The translations under genes and the position numbers were made by a program. This document shows, piece after piece, positions 36,735 to 46,209 of a stretch of DNA of 64,000 nt. The notes under the pieces were generated by a model. That model made no database searches and had not been told where the DNA came from. It saw only the letters and a list, made by a program, of their open reading frames with translations. Location: assembly GCF_000526635.1 (NCBI RefSeq), contig NZ_JAGL01000008.1, forward strand, positions 62,001-126,000, given 5' to 3'. How positions within the stretch are numbered: position 1 is the first letter of the stretch; every line of letters starts with the position of its first letter. This stretch comes from Aminobacter sp. J41 (lineage in GTDB: Bacteria > Pseudomonadota > Alphaproteobacteria > Rhizobiales > Rhizobiaceae).

Positions 36735-37274
36735 ATGGCTGACGACCACATTCGCTACGACATTCTCGTCCAGGAAGCCCTGCGCGGCGTGATGCGCAAG
36801 GTGCTTGGAGAAGTTGCGAAGACGGGGCTGCCTGGCAACCATCACTTCTTCATTACCTTCCTGACCAACGCCCCGGGCGTGCGGATTTCGAGCCGCATCC
36901 GCGAGCGCTATCCGGAGCAGATGACCATCGTGCTCCAGTACCAGTACTGGGACCTGAAGGTCACCGAGACCGGGTTCGAGGTGGGCCTCTCCTTCTCCGA
37001 CATTCCGGAGAAGCTGGAAGTGCCGTTTGCCGCCGTGCGCGGCTTCTACGATCCTTCGGTCAACTTCGAGCTGGAGTTCGACGTGCCGGTACCGGCACCG
37101 GTGCAGAACGCGCCGGAAGCACCGGTGGCAACGCTGCAGCCGGCTCCGGGCGCCCCTGCCCCTGCCCGCGAGGCGCCGGTCGCCACCGAGAAGAAGGAAC
37201 CGTCCGAAGAGGAGCCGAAGGAACCCGGCAAGGGCGCAGACGTCGTCTCCCTCGACGCGTTCCGCAAGAAGTAG
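36735..37274 (+). CDS. sspB: SspB, ClpXP adaptor for ssrA-tagged proteins
   Basis: A 179-residue alpha-type SspB. The tag-binding domain (1-125) starts HIRYDILVQEALRGVMRKVL and includes PGNHHFFITFLTNAPGV; a Pro/Ala/Glu-rich linker (about 125-165) leads to VVSLDAFRKK, the C-terminal ClpX-docking module. It delivers tmRNA-tagged peptides to ClpXP. It lies about 130 bp downstream of the tmRNA gene on the same strand, so tag maker and tag reader are adjacent. DUF4169 and RHH_4 genes follow. Confidence 0.95.
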   Translation: MADDHIRYDILVQEALRGVMRKVLGEVAKTGLPGNHHFFITFLTNAPGVRISSRIRERYPEQMTIVLQYQYWDLKVTETGFEVGLSFSDIPEKLEVPFAAVRGFYDPSVNFELEFDVPVPAPVQNAPEAPVATLQPAPGAPAPAREAPVATEKKEPSEEEPKEPGKGADVVSLDAFRKK

Positions 37275-37281
37275 CCTTCAC

Positions 37282-37479
37282 ATGGGCGAGGTCGTCAACC
37301 TTCGCATGGCGCGCAAGCACAAGGCGCGCGCCGAGAAGGAAAAGGTCGCCGACCAGAACCGTACCCTCCACGGCCTGACCAAGGCCGAACGCACGCTCGC
37401 GAGGGCCAAGCGCGAGCACGAGATCGCGCGCATCGAAGCGCACCGGCGCGAACGATCAGATCAGTCCGACGAGTCATGA
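37282..37479 (+). CDS. DUF4169-family small basic protein
   Basis: A 65-residue, highly charged helical protein (MGEVVNLRMARKHKARAE, then LTKAERTLARAKREHE) matching DUF4169. No Cys, membrane segment or catalytic motif; coiled-coil or nucleic-acid binding is possible. It begins 7 bp after sspB and overlaps the next gene by ATGA, placing it in the sspB operon. Confidence 0.85.
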   Translation: MGEVVNLRMARKHKARAEKEKVADQNRTLHGLTKAERTLARAKREHEIARIEAHRRERSDQSDES

Positions 37480-37697
37480 GCACGGTCGAAAAGCGGTCGA
37501 TCTCGATCCGCGGACACCGGACCAGCTTTTCCCTCGAAAAACCCTTCTTCGACGAACTGTCGCGCATCGCTGCTGAGCGCGGGCTCTCGGTCGCGGCCCT
37601 CGTCGCCGAAGTCGATGAAACGCGCCCGAGGGACACGAATCTGTCCTCAGCACTCAGGGTGTTCGTGCTGGAGGAGGTGAAACGCGGAACGCGTTAG
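37476..37697 (+). CDS. RHH_4-family ribbon-helix-helix protein
   Basis: A 73-residue DNA-binding-type protein. KRSISIRGHRTSFSLEKPF is the strand and first helix, FFDELSRIAAERGLSVAALVAEV the core helices, and LSSALRVFVLEEVKR the C-terminal helix. RHH_4 proteins accompany DUF4169 and SspB genes across Rhizobiales. Regulatory targets are unknown. It ends this operon, 19 bp before the convergent diguanylate cyclase/phosphodiesterase gene. Confidence 0.85.
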   Translation: MSTVEKRSISIRGHRTSFSLEKPFFDELSRIAAERGLSVAALVAEVDETRPRDTNLSSALRVFVLEEVKRGTR

Positions 37698-37716
37698 CAT
37701 CCGCGTTCGCCGCTGC

Positions 37717-40299
37717 TTATGCAGCCACGGACTTCGTCTGTTCAACAGACGAGGGGCGCCCGAACAGATAGCCCTGACCAAAGTCGCACCCCCATTCCGT
37801 AAGCTGTCGGGCCTCGCTCAGAGTTTCAACGCCCTCGGCGACGGTGACCAGTCCTAACGCCTTGGCGAGCCCGAGCATTGCCTGAACGATGACACCTTCG
37901 TTCGCCTTCGTTCCCAGCCCGCAGACAAAGGACCGATCAATCTTGATTTCATCTACCGGAAGGGACTGAAGATGAACCAGAGACGCATATCCCGTCCCAA
38001 AGTCATCGAGGGAAATTCCGATACCGCTCTCGCGCAACTCATTGAGATTCTCGATAACCCTGCTTCCGAGTTCATTCATAAGAACGCGTTCGGTGATTTC
38101 GAGCTTGATGGACTTCCTTGGCAGTTCGCGGCTTGCGAGAAGATGCTGCAGGTTGGAAACGAAGTCCTGATTTACGAGGTTCTCCGTCGCGAGGTTGATC
38201 GATATCTGCCCGTGCGACATTCCCCTTTCCGCCATCGACGCCATGTCATCAATGACCAGGCTGATCATTCGCGTACCGATGGCATCTGCTAGGCGGGGAT
38301 CGTCCAGCGCATCCATGATGGCCGCTGGTGCCAAAATGCCCTTCTCCGGATGCCTGATACGCAGCAACGCCTCATAGCCCCGGACGCTTTGGTCCTTGAG
38401 GTTAACGATGGGCTGATAAAAGGGTACGACCCAGTTCTCTCGCAGCGCTGTGCGAGCGAGATCGAACGCTTCGCTTCGTCGGGAGGCGGCACTGCGGATG
38501 CTCGGATCGAACAGCTTCACGATGCCCTTGCCGGCCCCCTTAGCCGCGTAGAGCGCAAGGTCAGCGCGCTTGAAAACCTCATCCGGGTTGTCCCCGGGGC
38601 GGCCGATTGCACATCCGATGCTCGGACGGCATGACCGTGTCTTTTTGTTCGTTTTCAGATACGCTTCGAGCTTGTCTTCAATTTCCCGGGCGCGCGCCAG
38701 CAGGCATGACTCGTCACGCACGTGCTCGCAGATGATCGCGAACTCGTCGCCGCCGAGACGGGCAACGAACTCATTCTCCTTCTTCAGCCGCTGCAAATAG
38801 CGGGCAAACAAGCGGAGTACCGCATCTCCGGTCATGTGCCCGTATCGGTCGTTGACGAGCTTGAAGTCGTCAAGGTCAAGCACCATCAGCGAAATGAAGC
38901 CACCAGCGGCTTGCAGGCGACTGTTCAGTTCCTCAACGAATTTCCGTCGGTTCGGAAGCTCCGTCAGCTCATCATGGAACGCCTGGCGCTTGAGCTTCTC
39001 GTTCGCGAGATACTGTTCGTGAATATCCTCAACTGTGCCGTACCACCGTATAATCGCGCCGAGTTCATCCCTTCGAGCTGTTGCCCTGGCACGGATCCAG
39101 CGAAATTCCCCGGATCTCAGGCGTATGCGATAGTTCATGTCGTAGGGCTGTCCGGAGGCCAGCGCGCGCTGCCACGTGGCCACCGTGGCTTCGACATCAT
39201 CGGGGTGCAAAGCCTCAAGCCAGCCTTGCCTAAGGGCATCCGCCTGAGCGATGCCGGTTTTCCCAGTCCAGCGGGAGGACACGCTGAGGATGTTTCCATG
39301 TCGGTCGGCTGTCCACGGTATCTGCGGATTCTGCTCAACCGTGTGGCGGTAGTGCTCCTCACTCTCCCGCAGAGCCTCGAGGATCCTGGCTCGTTCGATG
39401 GCAAGAGTTGCAAGGCCGCGAATTCGAGCAAGCTCCCGCATTTCCGCAGGCGTCGGAGAGCGATTTTCCCGGAAGTAGAAACCGAATGCAGCGATTACCT
39501 CGCCGCTAGATGCGAAAACCGGCTGAGACCAGCAGGCGCGAAACCCGAGAGGGAGCACCCACCTTCTCCATTCGACCCATAACGGGTCAGTGGCGATATC
39601 CGTGGTAATGACATCGCGCCTTTCGAAAGCAGCGGTACCGCACGAACCAACTCCGGTGCCGATCCGGACCCCGCGCAGCATTTCGATGAGAGTGCTCGGG
39701 AGATTGGGAGCGTTTCCGGTAACGAACTTACCCTCTTCGGCGTCCACCAGTAATATGCTGCAGGTCGCACCGGGTATCTGACGCTCGGCAGCCCGGCAAA
39801 GTTCGTTGAGCAAATGCGACAGTTCCGCTCCGGAGATCACCATCTCCAGGATCGCGCCCTGGGTTGCATCACGCAGTTCGGTCGTGAGCCAATCGTGGGC
39901 GTCGATTGCGCATCCGACCCACTTGCCCTCTCGAACTCGGTGAACCCGCAGGACGTGGCGATGGTACATGCCATCAGAACAACGGAGACGAATTTCCTCC
40001 TGAATGTTGTCCGTGCCGCGCTTGCCCAACGATATCCGGGCGCGAAAAGCCGCCGCGTCAGCCGGATGAATGACATCCAGCCAGCCATGGGCCATCGCCT
40101 GTTCCTGGGCAAGCCCTGTGAACGCCGACCAGTGGGAATTCATAAACTCGACGCGCCCTTCATCGTCGCACACCCAGACAAGACCAGGGGCAGCACATGC
40201 GAGTGCATCGAAAAGCGACTGATCCCCGCCTACAGGTGAGCAAATCGTATTACGTGGAGAGTCTTCGTCCTGAGGTCGGACCATCAAAGTCGTGTCCAC
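37717..40299 (-). CDS. PAS-GAF-PAS-GGDEF-EAL cyclic-di-GMP signalling protein
   Basis: An 860-residue soluble protein. PAS1 (about 25-135: GLVWVCDDEGRVEFMN), GAF (155-310: CSILLVDAEEGKFV), PAS2 (318-430: WTADRHGNILSVSSRW), GGDEF (440-595) and EAL (610-850). RLGGDEFAIICEH has an intact GGDEF loop, so cyclase activity is possible; GYEALLRIRHP, IDDFGTGY-like LDDFGTGYASL and IKIDRSFV keep the phosphodiesterase metal and base residues. Balance of the two activities is presumably set by the sensor domains. No membrane anchor. Met at 40284 is an alternative start. Confidence 0.93.
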   Translation of the reverse strand: MDTTLMVRPQDEDSPRNTICSPVGGDQSLFDALACAAPGLVWVCDDEGRVEFMNSHWSAFTGLAQEQAMAHGWLDVIHPADAAAFRARISLGKRGTDNIQEEIRLRCSDGMYHRHVLRVHRVREGKWVGCAIDAHDWLTTELRDATQGAILEMVISGAELSHLLNELCRAAERQIPGATCSILLVDAEEGKFVTGNAPNLPSTLIEMLRGVRIGTGVGSCGTAAFERRDVITTDIATDPLWVEWRRWVLPLGFRACWSQPVFASSGEVIAAFGFYFRENRSPTPAEMRELARIRGLATLAIERARILEALRESEEHYRHTVEQNPQIPWTADRHGNILSVSSRWTGKTGIAQADALRQGWLEALHPDDVEATVATWQRALASGQPYDMNYRIRLRSGEFRWIRARATARRDELGAIIRWYGTVEDIHEQYLANEKLKRQAFHDELTELPNRRKFVEELNSRLQAAGGFISLMVLDLDDFKLVNDRYGHMTGDAVLRLFARYLQRLKKENEFVARLGGDEFAIICEHVRDESCLLARAREIEDKLEAYLKTNKKTRSCRPSIGCAIGRPGDNPDEVFKRADLALYAAKGAGKGIVKLFDPSIRSAASRRSEAFDLARTALRENWVVPFYQPIVNLKDQSVRGYEALLRIRHPEKGILAPAAIMDALDDPRLADAIGTRMISLVIDDMASMAERGMSHGQISINLATENLVNQDFVSNLQHLLASRELPRKSIKLEITERVLMNELGSRVIENLNELRESGIGISLDDFGTGYASLVHLQSLPVDEIKIDRSFVCGLGTKANEGVIVQAMLGLAKALGLVTVAEGVETLSEARQLTEWGCDFGQGYLFGRPSSVEQTKSVAA

Positions 40300-40614
40300 T
40301 GATTGTGTATATTAGCGCAATCTTCTTCAAACACATTAAGGTTTCATTGCGCCACATCAAAAGCGACCGGACGCTCTATAATGCGTTTCCGCTGCGTAAT
40401 ATCAGACCAGGAGCGTGCTTGAAGAATAGATCTCGCTCACCAGAGGATTTCTCGAAGCCGCGCAGTTCAGCAGGAGCGGAACCACAAGCGTCCCGGTCCT
40501 TGCGCAACGGCGACTACAGATCTTGCTGTGACCAGAGTGTGACCAGCAGCCGCTTCTTCTGTCTGGTAAATTTTCGGATTTGGAAAAATCCATTGAAAAC
40601 GCCGAGGCTTTCAA
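40300..40614. other. Intergenic region, no gene recognised
   Basis: This 315-bp stretch between the cyclic-di-GMP gene and tRNA-Val is less GC-rich than its surroundings. I see no ORF with coding character, strong terminator or operator. It probably holds the promoter of the cyclic-di-GMP gene and the 3' trailer of the tRNA. Confidence 0.4.
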
Positions 40615-40689
40615 TGGTGGGCGCGACAGGGATTGAACCTGTGACCCCACCCGTGTGAAGGGTGTGCTCTCCCGCTGAGCTACGCGCCC
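40615..40689 (-). tRNA. tRNA-Val (anticodon CAC)
   Basis: A complete cloverleaf of 75 nt with an encoded CCA. The acceptor stem pairs GGGCGCG (40689-40683) with CGCGCCC (40625-40619), discriminator A at 40618. The anticodon loop CTTCACA between ACCC and GGGT gives CAC, which reads GUG. The T-arm CACAGGTTCAATCCCTGT is typical (one variant pair). Confidence 0.95.
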
Positions 40690-40790
40690 TGCGCCGACCG
40701 AACCGGCGAAGTGGGGCGATATAACGAGTGCCTCGTGATCAAGTCAAGCGCGGAAGATGCACCTTCCGCGCTTTCTTCCGCTGGGGTCGT

Positions 40791-42836
40791 TCAGACACCC
40801 GCGGCGCGCAGCGCACCGACCTTGTCGAGCGCCGCGCGGACCTTTTCGTCGCGGCTGTAGACGTCGTTGAAGTAGCGGACCTCGCCCGATTCTTCCGGCC
40901 AGGCGGTGAAATAGGAGACGTAGACCGGCACCTTCACCTTGAGCGTCTCGCGGCCGTGCGGCGCCTGGAGGCGCTTTGCTACCTGCTCCTTGTCCCAGCC
41001 GAGAACTGCGGCCGCCATGGCGCGCGGATCGGCCAGGCGGATGCAGCCGTTCGACAGTGCGCGATTCTCGCGGGCAAACAGATGCTTGTCCGGCGTGTCG
41101 TGCATGTAGATGGCATGCGGGTTCGGGAACATGATCTTCATTTCGCCGAGCGCGTTGTTGGCCCCCGGACGCTGGCGCACATCGAACGGGATGTTGGCGC
41201 CATAGGCTGACCAGTCGATCGCGGTCGAGGAAACAACGCGGCCGTTGCGGTCGACCACCTCGTAGCCGTTGCGGTCGAAATAGCTCGGGTCCTTGAGGAC
41301 GCGCGGGAGGTAGGTGTTAACAAGGATCGAGCGTGGCATGCCCCAGTAGGGGTGGAATTCGACGTAGCTGATCTCGTTCTGGAAGAAGAAGGTCTGCGTC
41401 TCGATGCGGCCGACGACGGTGCGCATCGACAGCTTCTGCTTGCCGTCCTCGACGTAGTACGCCTCGAATGCGGGCGTGTTGATGAAGACGTACCGGTCGG
41501 TGAAGTCGGACGGGAGCCAGCGGATCTGCTCCATCGCGATCCTCACCTTCTCGATCGACGAAGCCTTCGATTCGCCGGCGATCGCTAGCACCGTACGCGG
41601 ACCGATCACCCCGTCGTCGCCGATGCCGACCATGCGCTGGGCGGCCTTGATGACGGGAACCAGCTCCTGCGCATAAGTATCGCTGCCGAGATGGCGCGTC
41701 AGGACGTCGCCGTGCTCAAGCCGGAACGTCTCGTCGGCACGTCGGCTGATCAGCGTCAGGATTTTTGCGAATTCCGGATTGGTTTGGCCGGGCTTCACCA
41801 CCGTCTTCGGGTCAACGATGATGTCGTTCTCGGCGCTTTCGCGCAGGCGGGCAAGCTCCGCGCGCAGCGCCTTGTAATAGGCGTTCTGCGGGTGCAGCCC
41901 ATCGAGGAAGGCGACGACGTCCGTGCTGGCGCGCATATCGCGCAGGAGATTTACTCCGTCGAACTCCTTCGGCTTGAAGTCGTGGTAGCCGGAGATGCGG
42001 TTCGGATCGATGCGGCCATTGTGCGCATCGCGCGCATAGCGCAGCACGCGGGCCGACAGCTCCATCTCGAAGGCCGCAAAAGCGCCCTCGCCCGCGTCCG
42101 ATCCCGGCACCGTTACAGCATAGTCGTGCGGGTCGAGACCCTCCTGGTCAGCCTGCGAGAGCGTCTTCAGAACGGCCTGCGCCTTTTCGGTGATCGCGCC
42201 GTCGGCAACCCAGATGAAGCTCGGCTCCTGGCTGTAATACGCAACCAGCGCCTCGGCGACGCTCTTTTCCGCCAGCAGCGCAAAGTCCTGCAGGCTGCGG
42301 ATTTGCTCTTCGGTCAGCGGCTCAGCGGCAGGTGCCTCTGCCTGGACAGTGATTTCGGTCTGGGTTTCGGTGGACGGCGGTGTCGATGCAGCGTCGGAGG
42401 CCGGCTCGGGCGCTGTGGCCGGGCTCGAAGCGCCTTCTGGCTGGCTTGAGACCTCGGCTGCCTTGGCGTCCTCCAGCACTTCCTCGATCCGGTCCTCGAT
42501 GGTGCCGACGGTGGTGTGGTCGATGCCGGGTGCGGAAAGCGATGCACCGTCACCCTGGCGCTGCGGCACGATCGCGGAGAAGTCGACCCGGACCAGCGGG
42601 TCCGTCTTGTAGGTGTAATACTGTGGTCCGGCGACCTTCGGCGGCGTCACCACCTTCTTCGGCTGCTCGGGGGGAGCCATGACGGCCGGTGGCTGCTGCG
42701 GCGCATGGCGCGGCCGGTCACGGAATAGCATGTCGAACAGCGTCTGCGCCGAAGCCGGTGCCGTGCAGGTAGCGAATGCGGTCAGCGTGGCCGCGGTCGA
42801 AAGCGCCAGCAACCTGGCGTAGCGAGTGGTCGTCAT
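40791..42836 (-). CDS. L,D-transpeptidase, YcbB/LdtD-like
   Basis: A 681-residue exported enzyme making 3-3 (mDAP-mDAP) peptidoglycan cross-links. Signal peptide (about 1-30: ALSTAATLTAFATCTAPASA), a Pro/Ala/Ser-rich linker (35-170), the scaffold domain with a peptidoglycan-binding-like insertion (MVGIGDDGVIGPRTVLAI), and the YkuD domain with MHDTPDKHLF (His) and ALSNGCIRLADP (catalytic Cys near 597). The SNGCIRL form carries Asn in place of the more common His of SHGC. The order matches LdtD of gammaproteobacteria with a longer N-terminal linker. Confidence 0.93.
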   Translation of the reverse strand: MTTTRYARLLALSTAATLTAFATCTAPASAQTLFDMLFRDRPRHAPQQPPAVMAPPEQPKKVVTPPKVAGPQYYTYKTDPLVRVDFSAIVPQRQGDGASLSAPGIDHTTVGTIEDRIEEVLEDAKAAEVSSQPEGASSPATAPEPASDAASTPPSTETQTEITVQAEAPAAEPLTEEQIRSLQDFALLAEKSVAEALVAYYSQEPSFIWVADGAITEKAQAVLKTLSQADQEGLDPHDYAVTVPGSDAGEGAFAAFEMELSARVLRYARDAHNGRIDPNRISGYHDFKPKEFDGVNLLRDMRASTDVVAFLDGLHPQNAYYKALRAELARLRESAENDIIVDPKTVVKPGQTNPEFAKILTLISRRADETFRLEHGDVLTRHLGSDTYAQELVPVIKAAQRMVGIGDDGVIGPRTVLAIAGESKASSIEKVRIAMEQIRWLPSDFTDRYVFINTPAFEAYYVEDGKQKLSMRTVVGRIETQTFFFQNEISYVEFHPYWGMPRSILVNTYLPRVLKDPSYFDRNGYEVVDRNGRVVSSTAIDWSAYGANIPFDVRQRPGANNALGEMKIMFPNPHAIYMHDTPDKHLFARENRALSNGCIRLADPRAMAAAVLGWDKEQVAKRLQAPHGRETLKVKVPVYVSYFTAWPEESGEVRYFNDVYSRDEKVRAALDKVGALRAAGV

Positions 42837-43092
42837 AAATATTCTACCTGCGCGAGTTCCCCGAACATGTCCCGACTATAGTGATTCAGCCTGAATCCGT
42901 TAAGTCGCGCCGGCGAATGCGGTCACGCGGGGCGTCGTGTGCGGCCTTTGAGCCACAGGCACAACCCGACGCAGGGTCATGCGGCATTCAACCGCCTTCC
43001 AACGCTGCGGAATGAGTCGAATCCCCTTTTTACTTTTCAGGACCATGGTCTAAGAGGCTGCCATCGACGAACCTTACTCGGGACGCATAGCC

Positions 43093-44712
43093 ATGGCCAA
43101 TCCGGCAGCAGCCAATCTCTTCCCTCTTGCTTCCGACGATACTCCTTACCGCAAACTGACTTCCGACTACGTCTCCGTGGATACCTTCCGCGGCCAGGAA
43201 GTCCTGACGGTGGAGCCGGAAGCGCTGCGCCTGCTATCCGAAACCGCGTTTTCCGACATCAACCACCTGCTGCGTCCCAGCCACCTGAAGCAGCTCGCCT
43301 CGATCCTCGAGGATCCGGAGGCAACCGACAACGACCGCTTCGTGGCCTATGACCTCCTGAAGAACGCGAATATCGCCGCTGGCGGCGTGCTGCCCATGTG
43401 CCAGGACACCGGCACGGCGATCATCATGGGCAAGAAGGGCCGCCGCGTCTGGACCGAGGGCGGCGACGACGCCTGGCTCGGCCAGGGGGTGCTGGACGCC
43501 TACAACCGCAAGAACCTGCGCTACTCGCAGCTCGCGCCGCTTTCGATGTTCGAGGAGCAGAACACCAAGAACAACCTGCCGGCGCAGATCGACATCTACG
43601 AAGAGGGCGAGGACGCCTACAAGTTCCTGTTCGTCGCCAAGGGTGGCGGCTCGGCCAACAAGACCTTCCTCTACCAGGGCACGCCGTCGCTCTTGACGCA
43701 CGACCGCATGATCGACTTCCTGAAGGAAAAGATCCTGACCCTCGGCACGGCGGCCTGCCCGCCCTATCACCTCGCCATCGTCATCGGCGGCACCTCGGCT
43801 GAGATGAACCTCAAGACTGTGAAGCTCGCCTCGACCCGCTATCTCGACGGCCTGCCCACCCAAGGCAGCCCGGAAGGCCACGCCTTCCGCGACATCGAGA
43901 TGGAAGCCGAGATCCACAAGCTGACGCAGCAGATGGGCGTCGGCGCGCAGTTCGGCGGCAAGTACTTCTGCCATGACGTCCGCGTCATCCGCCTGCCGCG
44001 CCACGGCGCGTCGCTGCCGATCGGCCTCGGCGTCTCCTGCTCGGCTGACCGCCAGGCCAAGGGCAAGATCACTCGCGACGGCGTGTTCATCGAGGAGCTG
44101 GAGACCAACCCGGCGCGCTTCATGCCCGACATCGACGAGGAGAAGCTGACCTCGCACGTCGTGCGCATCGACCTCAACCAGCCGATGGAGCAGATTCTCA
44201 AGACGCTGTCGCAACACCCCGTAAAGACGCGTCTTTCGCTCACGGGCCCGATCATCGTGGCACGCGACCTCGCGCATGCGAAGATCCGCGAGCGCCTTGA
44301 GCGCGGCGAGCCGATGCCGGACTACTTCAAGAACCACCCGATCTACTATGCCGGCCCGGCGAAGACCCCGGCAGGCTATGCTTCGGGTTCGTTCGGCCCG
44401 ACGACCGCCGGCCGTATGGACTCGTATGTCGACCAGTTCCAGTCGTTCGGCGGCTCTATGGTCATGCTTGCCAAGGGCAACCGCTCGCGTCAGGTGCGCG
44501 AGGCATGCGCCAAGCATGGCGGGTTCTACCTCGGCTCGATCGGCGGTCCGGCCGCGCGTCTCGCGCAGGATTGCATCAAGAAGGTAGAGGTGGTCGAATA
44601 TCCGGAACTCGGCATGGAGGCGATCTGGCGCATCGAGGTCGAGGACTTCCCCGCCTTCATTGTCATCGACGACAAGGGCTACGACTTCTTCAAGGAACTC
44701 AACCTCGGCTAG
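43093..44712 (+). CDS. fumA: Class I fumarate hydratase (iron-sulfur)
   Basis: A 539-residue [4Fe-4S] fumarase interconverting fumarate and malate. [15 protein letters not shown] holds the first cluster Cys, [12 protein letters not shown] the second region, and [21 protein letters not shown] the C-terminal Cys/beta domain. Length matches FumA/FumB (about 548). ATG at 43093 is used; the other in-frame context gives no better start. It is followed closely (12 bp) by a rhodanese gene and a MarR regulator, likely one transcript. Confidence 0.94.
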   Translation: MANPAAANLFPLASDDTPYRKLTSDYVSVDTFRGQEVLTVEPEALRLLSETAFSDINHLLRPSHLKQLASILEDPEATDNDRFVAYDLLKNANIAAGGVLPMCQDTGTAIIMGKKGRRVWTEGGDDAWLGQGVLDAYNRKNLRYSQLAPLSMFEEQNTKNNLPAQIDIYEEGEDAYKFLFVAKGGGSANKTFLYQGTPSLLTHDRMIDFLKEKILTLGTAACPPYHLAIVIGGTSAEMNLKTVKLASTRYLDGLPTQGSPEGHAFRDIEMEAEIHKLTQQMGVGAQFGGKYFCHDVRVIRLPRHGASLPIGLGVSCSADRQAKGKITRDGVFIEELETNPARFMPDIDEEKLTSHVVRIDLNQPMEQILKTLSQHPVKTRLSLTGPIIVARDLAHAKIRERLERGEPMPDYFKNHPIYYAGPAKTPAGYASGSFGPTTAGRMDSYVDQFQSFGGSMVMLAKGNRSRQVREACAKHGGFYLGSIGGPAARLAQDCIKKVEVVEYPELGMEAIWRIEVEDFPAFIVIDDKGYDFFKELNLG

Positions 44713-44724
44713 GAGATCTGCGGC

Positions 44725-45129
44725 ATGGCGATGAGGAAAGGCTACAAGCAACTACTCGAAGAAGCCAATGCCGCGATCAGGGCCGTAACGCCCGAAGAGG
44801 CGCATCGTCTGGCGCAGTCGGACGATGTCGTCCTGGTGGACATTCGCGATCCGCGCGAGCTGGATCGCGAAGGCCGCGTACCCGGAGCATTCCACGCGCC
44901 GCGCGGGATGCTCGAATTCTGGATCGATCCGGAAAGCCCCTATCACAAGCCGATCTTCGCCAGCGGCAAGACCTTCATCTTCTTCTGCGCTGGCGGGCTG
45001 CGCTCAGCGCTTGCCACCAAGACCGCGCAAGACATGGGGCTTGAACCCGTCATGCATATCGAGGGTGGTTTTGGCGCCTGGAAGAAGGCGGAGCTTCCGG
45101 TCGACACGGCCCCGCGCGAGCGGGCATGA
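44725..45129 (+). CDS. Rhodanese-like sulfurtransferase
   Basis: A 134-residue single rhodanese domain: VVLVDIRDPRELDREGRVPGA, then the active-site loop FFCAGGLRS with catalytic Cys, and HIEGGFGAWKKAELPV closing the domain. The CAGGLRS loop length is that of sulfur-acting rhodaneses rather than Cdc25-like phosphatases. Next to an iron-sulfur fumarase it could supply or detoxify sulfur, but that is inference. It overlaps the MarR gene by ATGA. Confidence 0.92.
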   Translation: MAMRKGYKQLLEEANAAIRAVTPEEAHRLAQSDDVVLVDIRDPRELDREGRVPGAFHAPRGMLEFWIDPESPYHKPIFASGKTFIFFCAGGLRSALATKTAQDMGLEPVMHIEGGFGAWKKAELPVDTAPRERA

Positions 45130-45584
45130 GCGAAACCGGCGCCCTCCCTTGGGACAATCCGCGCTTCCGCAACTGGATTGCGCTGGTGCGGGCGGAAAAA
45201 GCGGTTGTGCGTGCGCTTACCCGCGAGCTTGCGGCGCTCGACCTCAAGATCGGCCAGCTCGACGTGATGATGAACATCTTTCGTCACCCCGGCATGTCGC
45301 AGCACGAAGTGGCGCGAAAGCTGCTCGTCGGCCGCTCGAACATCACCATGCTGGTACCGCAGCTCGAGACGCAAGGGCTGGTCCGGCGCGAGGGCGACCC
45401 TAAAGACAAGCGCATCATCCGCCTCTACCTGACCGACACAGGCACCCAGAAGCTGATGGAGGCGTTAAAGGTCTACACGCAGCTGCTCGACAAGGTGATG
45501 GCGCAGTCAACGCCTGCCCAGTGCGATGCGCTCGGCGATCAGATGCGGCGAATCGAGCAGATGCTGGATACCGGCGAAGACTGA
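45126..45584 (+). CDS. MarR-family transcriptional regulator
   Basis: A 152-residue winged-helix regulator. The HTH is in FRHPGMSQHEVARKLLVGRSNITMLVPQLE, the wing is GLVRREGDPKDKRIIRLYLTDTG, and flanking helices form the dimer. No Cys in the usual redox positions of OhrR. Translationally coupled to the rhodanese gene, so it may control the fumarase-rhodanese unit; the ligand is unknown. Its TGA abuts the predicted original stop of the convergent rrf2-like pseudogene. Confidence 0.9.
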   Translation: MSETGALPWDNPRFRNWIALVRAEKAVVRALTRELAALDLKIGQLDVMMNIFRHPGMSQHEVARKLLVGRSNITMLVPQLETQGLVRREGDPKDKRIIRLYLTDTGTQKLMEALKVYTQLLDKVMAQSTPAQCDALGDQMRRIEQMLDTGED

Positions 45585-46037
45585 TCAGCCCTGCGAACGC
45601 AGCAGCACCGTCGCCACGTCGTCATGGCCGCGTCGCGCATCTCGGCAAGGCTCCGATTATCGAGCACCGTTGCCACGGCCTGCCGAACCTCCAGCATCAC
45701 ATGCCGGACCTGGCAGGTCGCCTCGTCGCAATCCTCACAGCGCTGGTAGCTGGTCTGGCTGGCGCAGGGAATCGGAGCCAGCGGGCCATCCAGCACGCGG
45801 ATGACATGACCGACCTTGATCTCGGAAGCTGGCTTGGCGAGCCGGTAGCCGCCATCCTTGCCCTTGCGGCTATGGACGAAGCCGGCATTGCGCAGCTCGC
45901 CCAAAATCGCGTCCAAAAACTTCTTCGGGATGTTATTGGCGATTGCGATCTCGCTGACGAACTCGAACTGACCAGGCGGCAGATGCGCCAGGTGCATCAA
46001 TGCCTTCAGCCCGTATTTTGCCCTTTCTGGTGAGCAT
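45585..46037 (-). pseudogene. Rrf2-family regulator with two frame disruptions
   Basis: From ATG 46037 the frame reads MLTRKGK and then derails; one base fewer in the A-run (plus-strand TTTT, 46016-46019) restores YGLKALMHLAHLPP and a full Rrf2 domain: winged helix (SEIAIANNIPKKFLDAILGEL), wing (HSRKGKDGGYRLAKP) and Cys cluster (CASQTSYQRCEDCDEATC). Near 45625-45630 a second shift of one base would give GHDDVATVLLRSQG and TGA at 45585-45587, exactly abutting the MarR stop; in the present frame the protein instead runs into marR. Either a decayed gene or two sequencing indels. The Cys set suggests an iron-sulfur or NO sensor. Family is clear, integrity is not. Confidence 0.8.
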
Positions 46038-46209
46038 CGCTCGCGCCCTGCAGACAGTCGGCCCCGCCGACTGGTTGTGGCGGCTGCCGAGTATTTCCCT
46101 AGCCGCATCCGTTGCTTGTCTGATAGGCCCGGCGCTTCTCACATACAACAGCAAATGCGACAGAATTGCGCGTTTGCCTAACGGATATGCGACGCCCGCT
46201 GCAGCGCGC

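Noticed and set aside
40300-40700. Genomic island attachment at tRNA-Val
   Set aside because: No integrase and no second copy of the tRNA 3' end in the window.
43234-44751. A 505-codon minus-strand frame across the fumarase
   Set aside because: Antisense shadow of a conserved enzyme with no recognisable domain.
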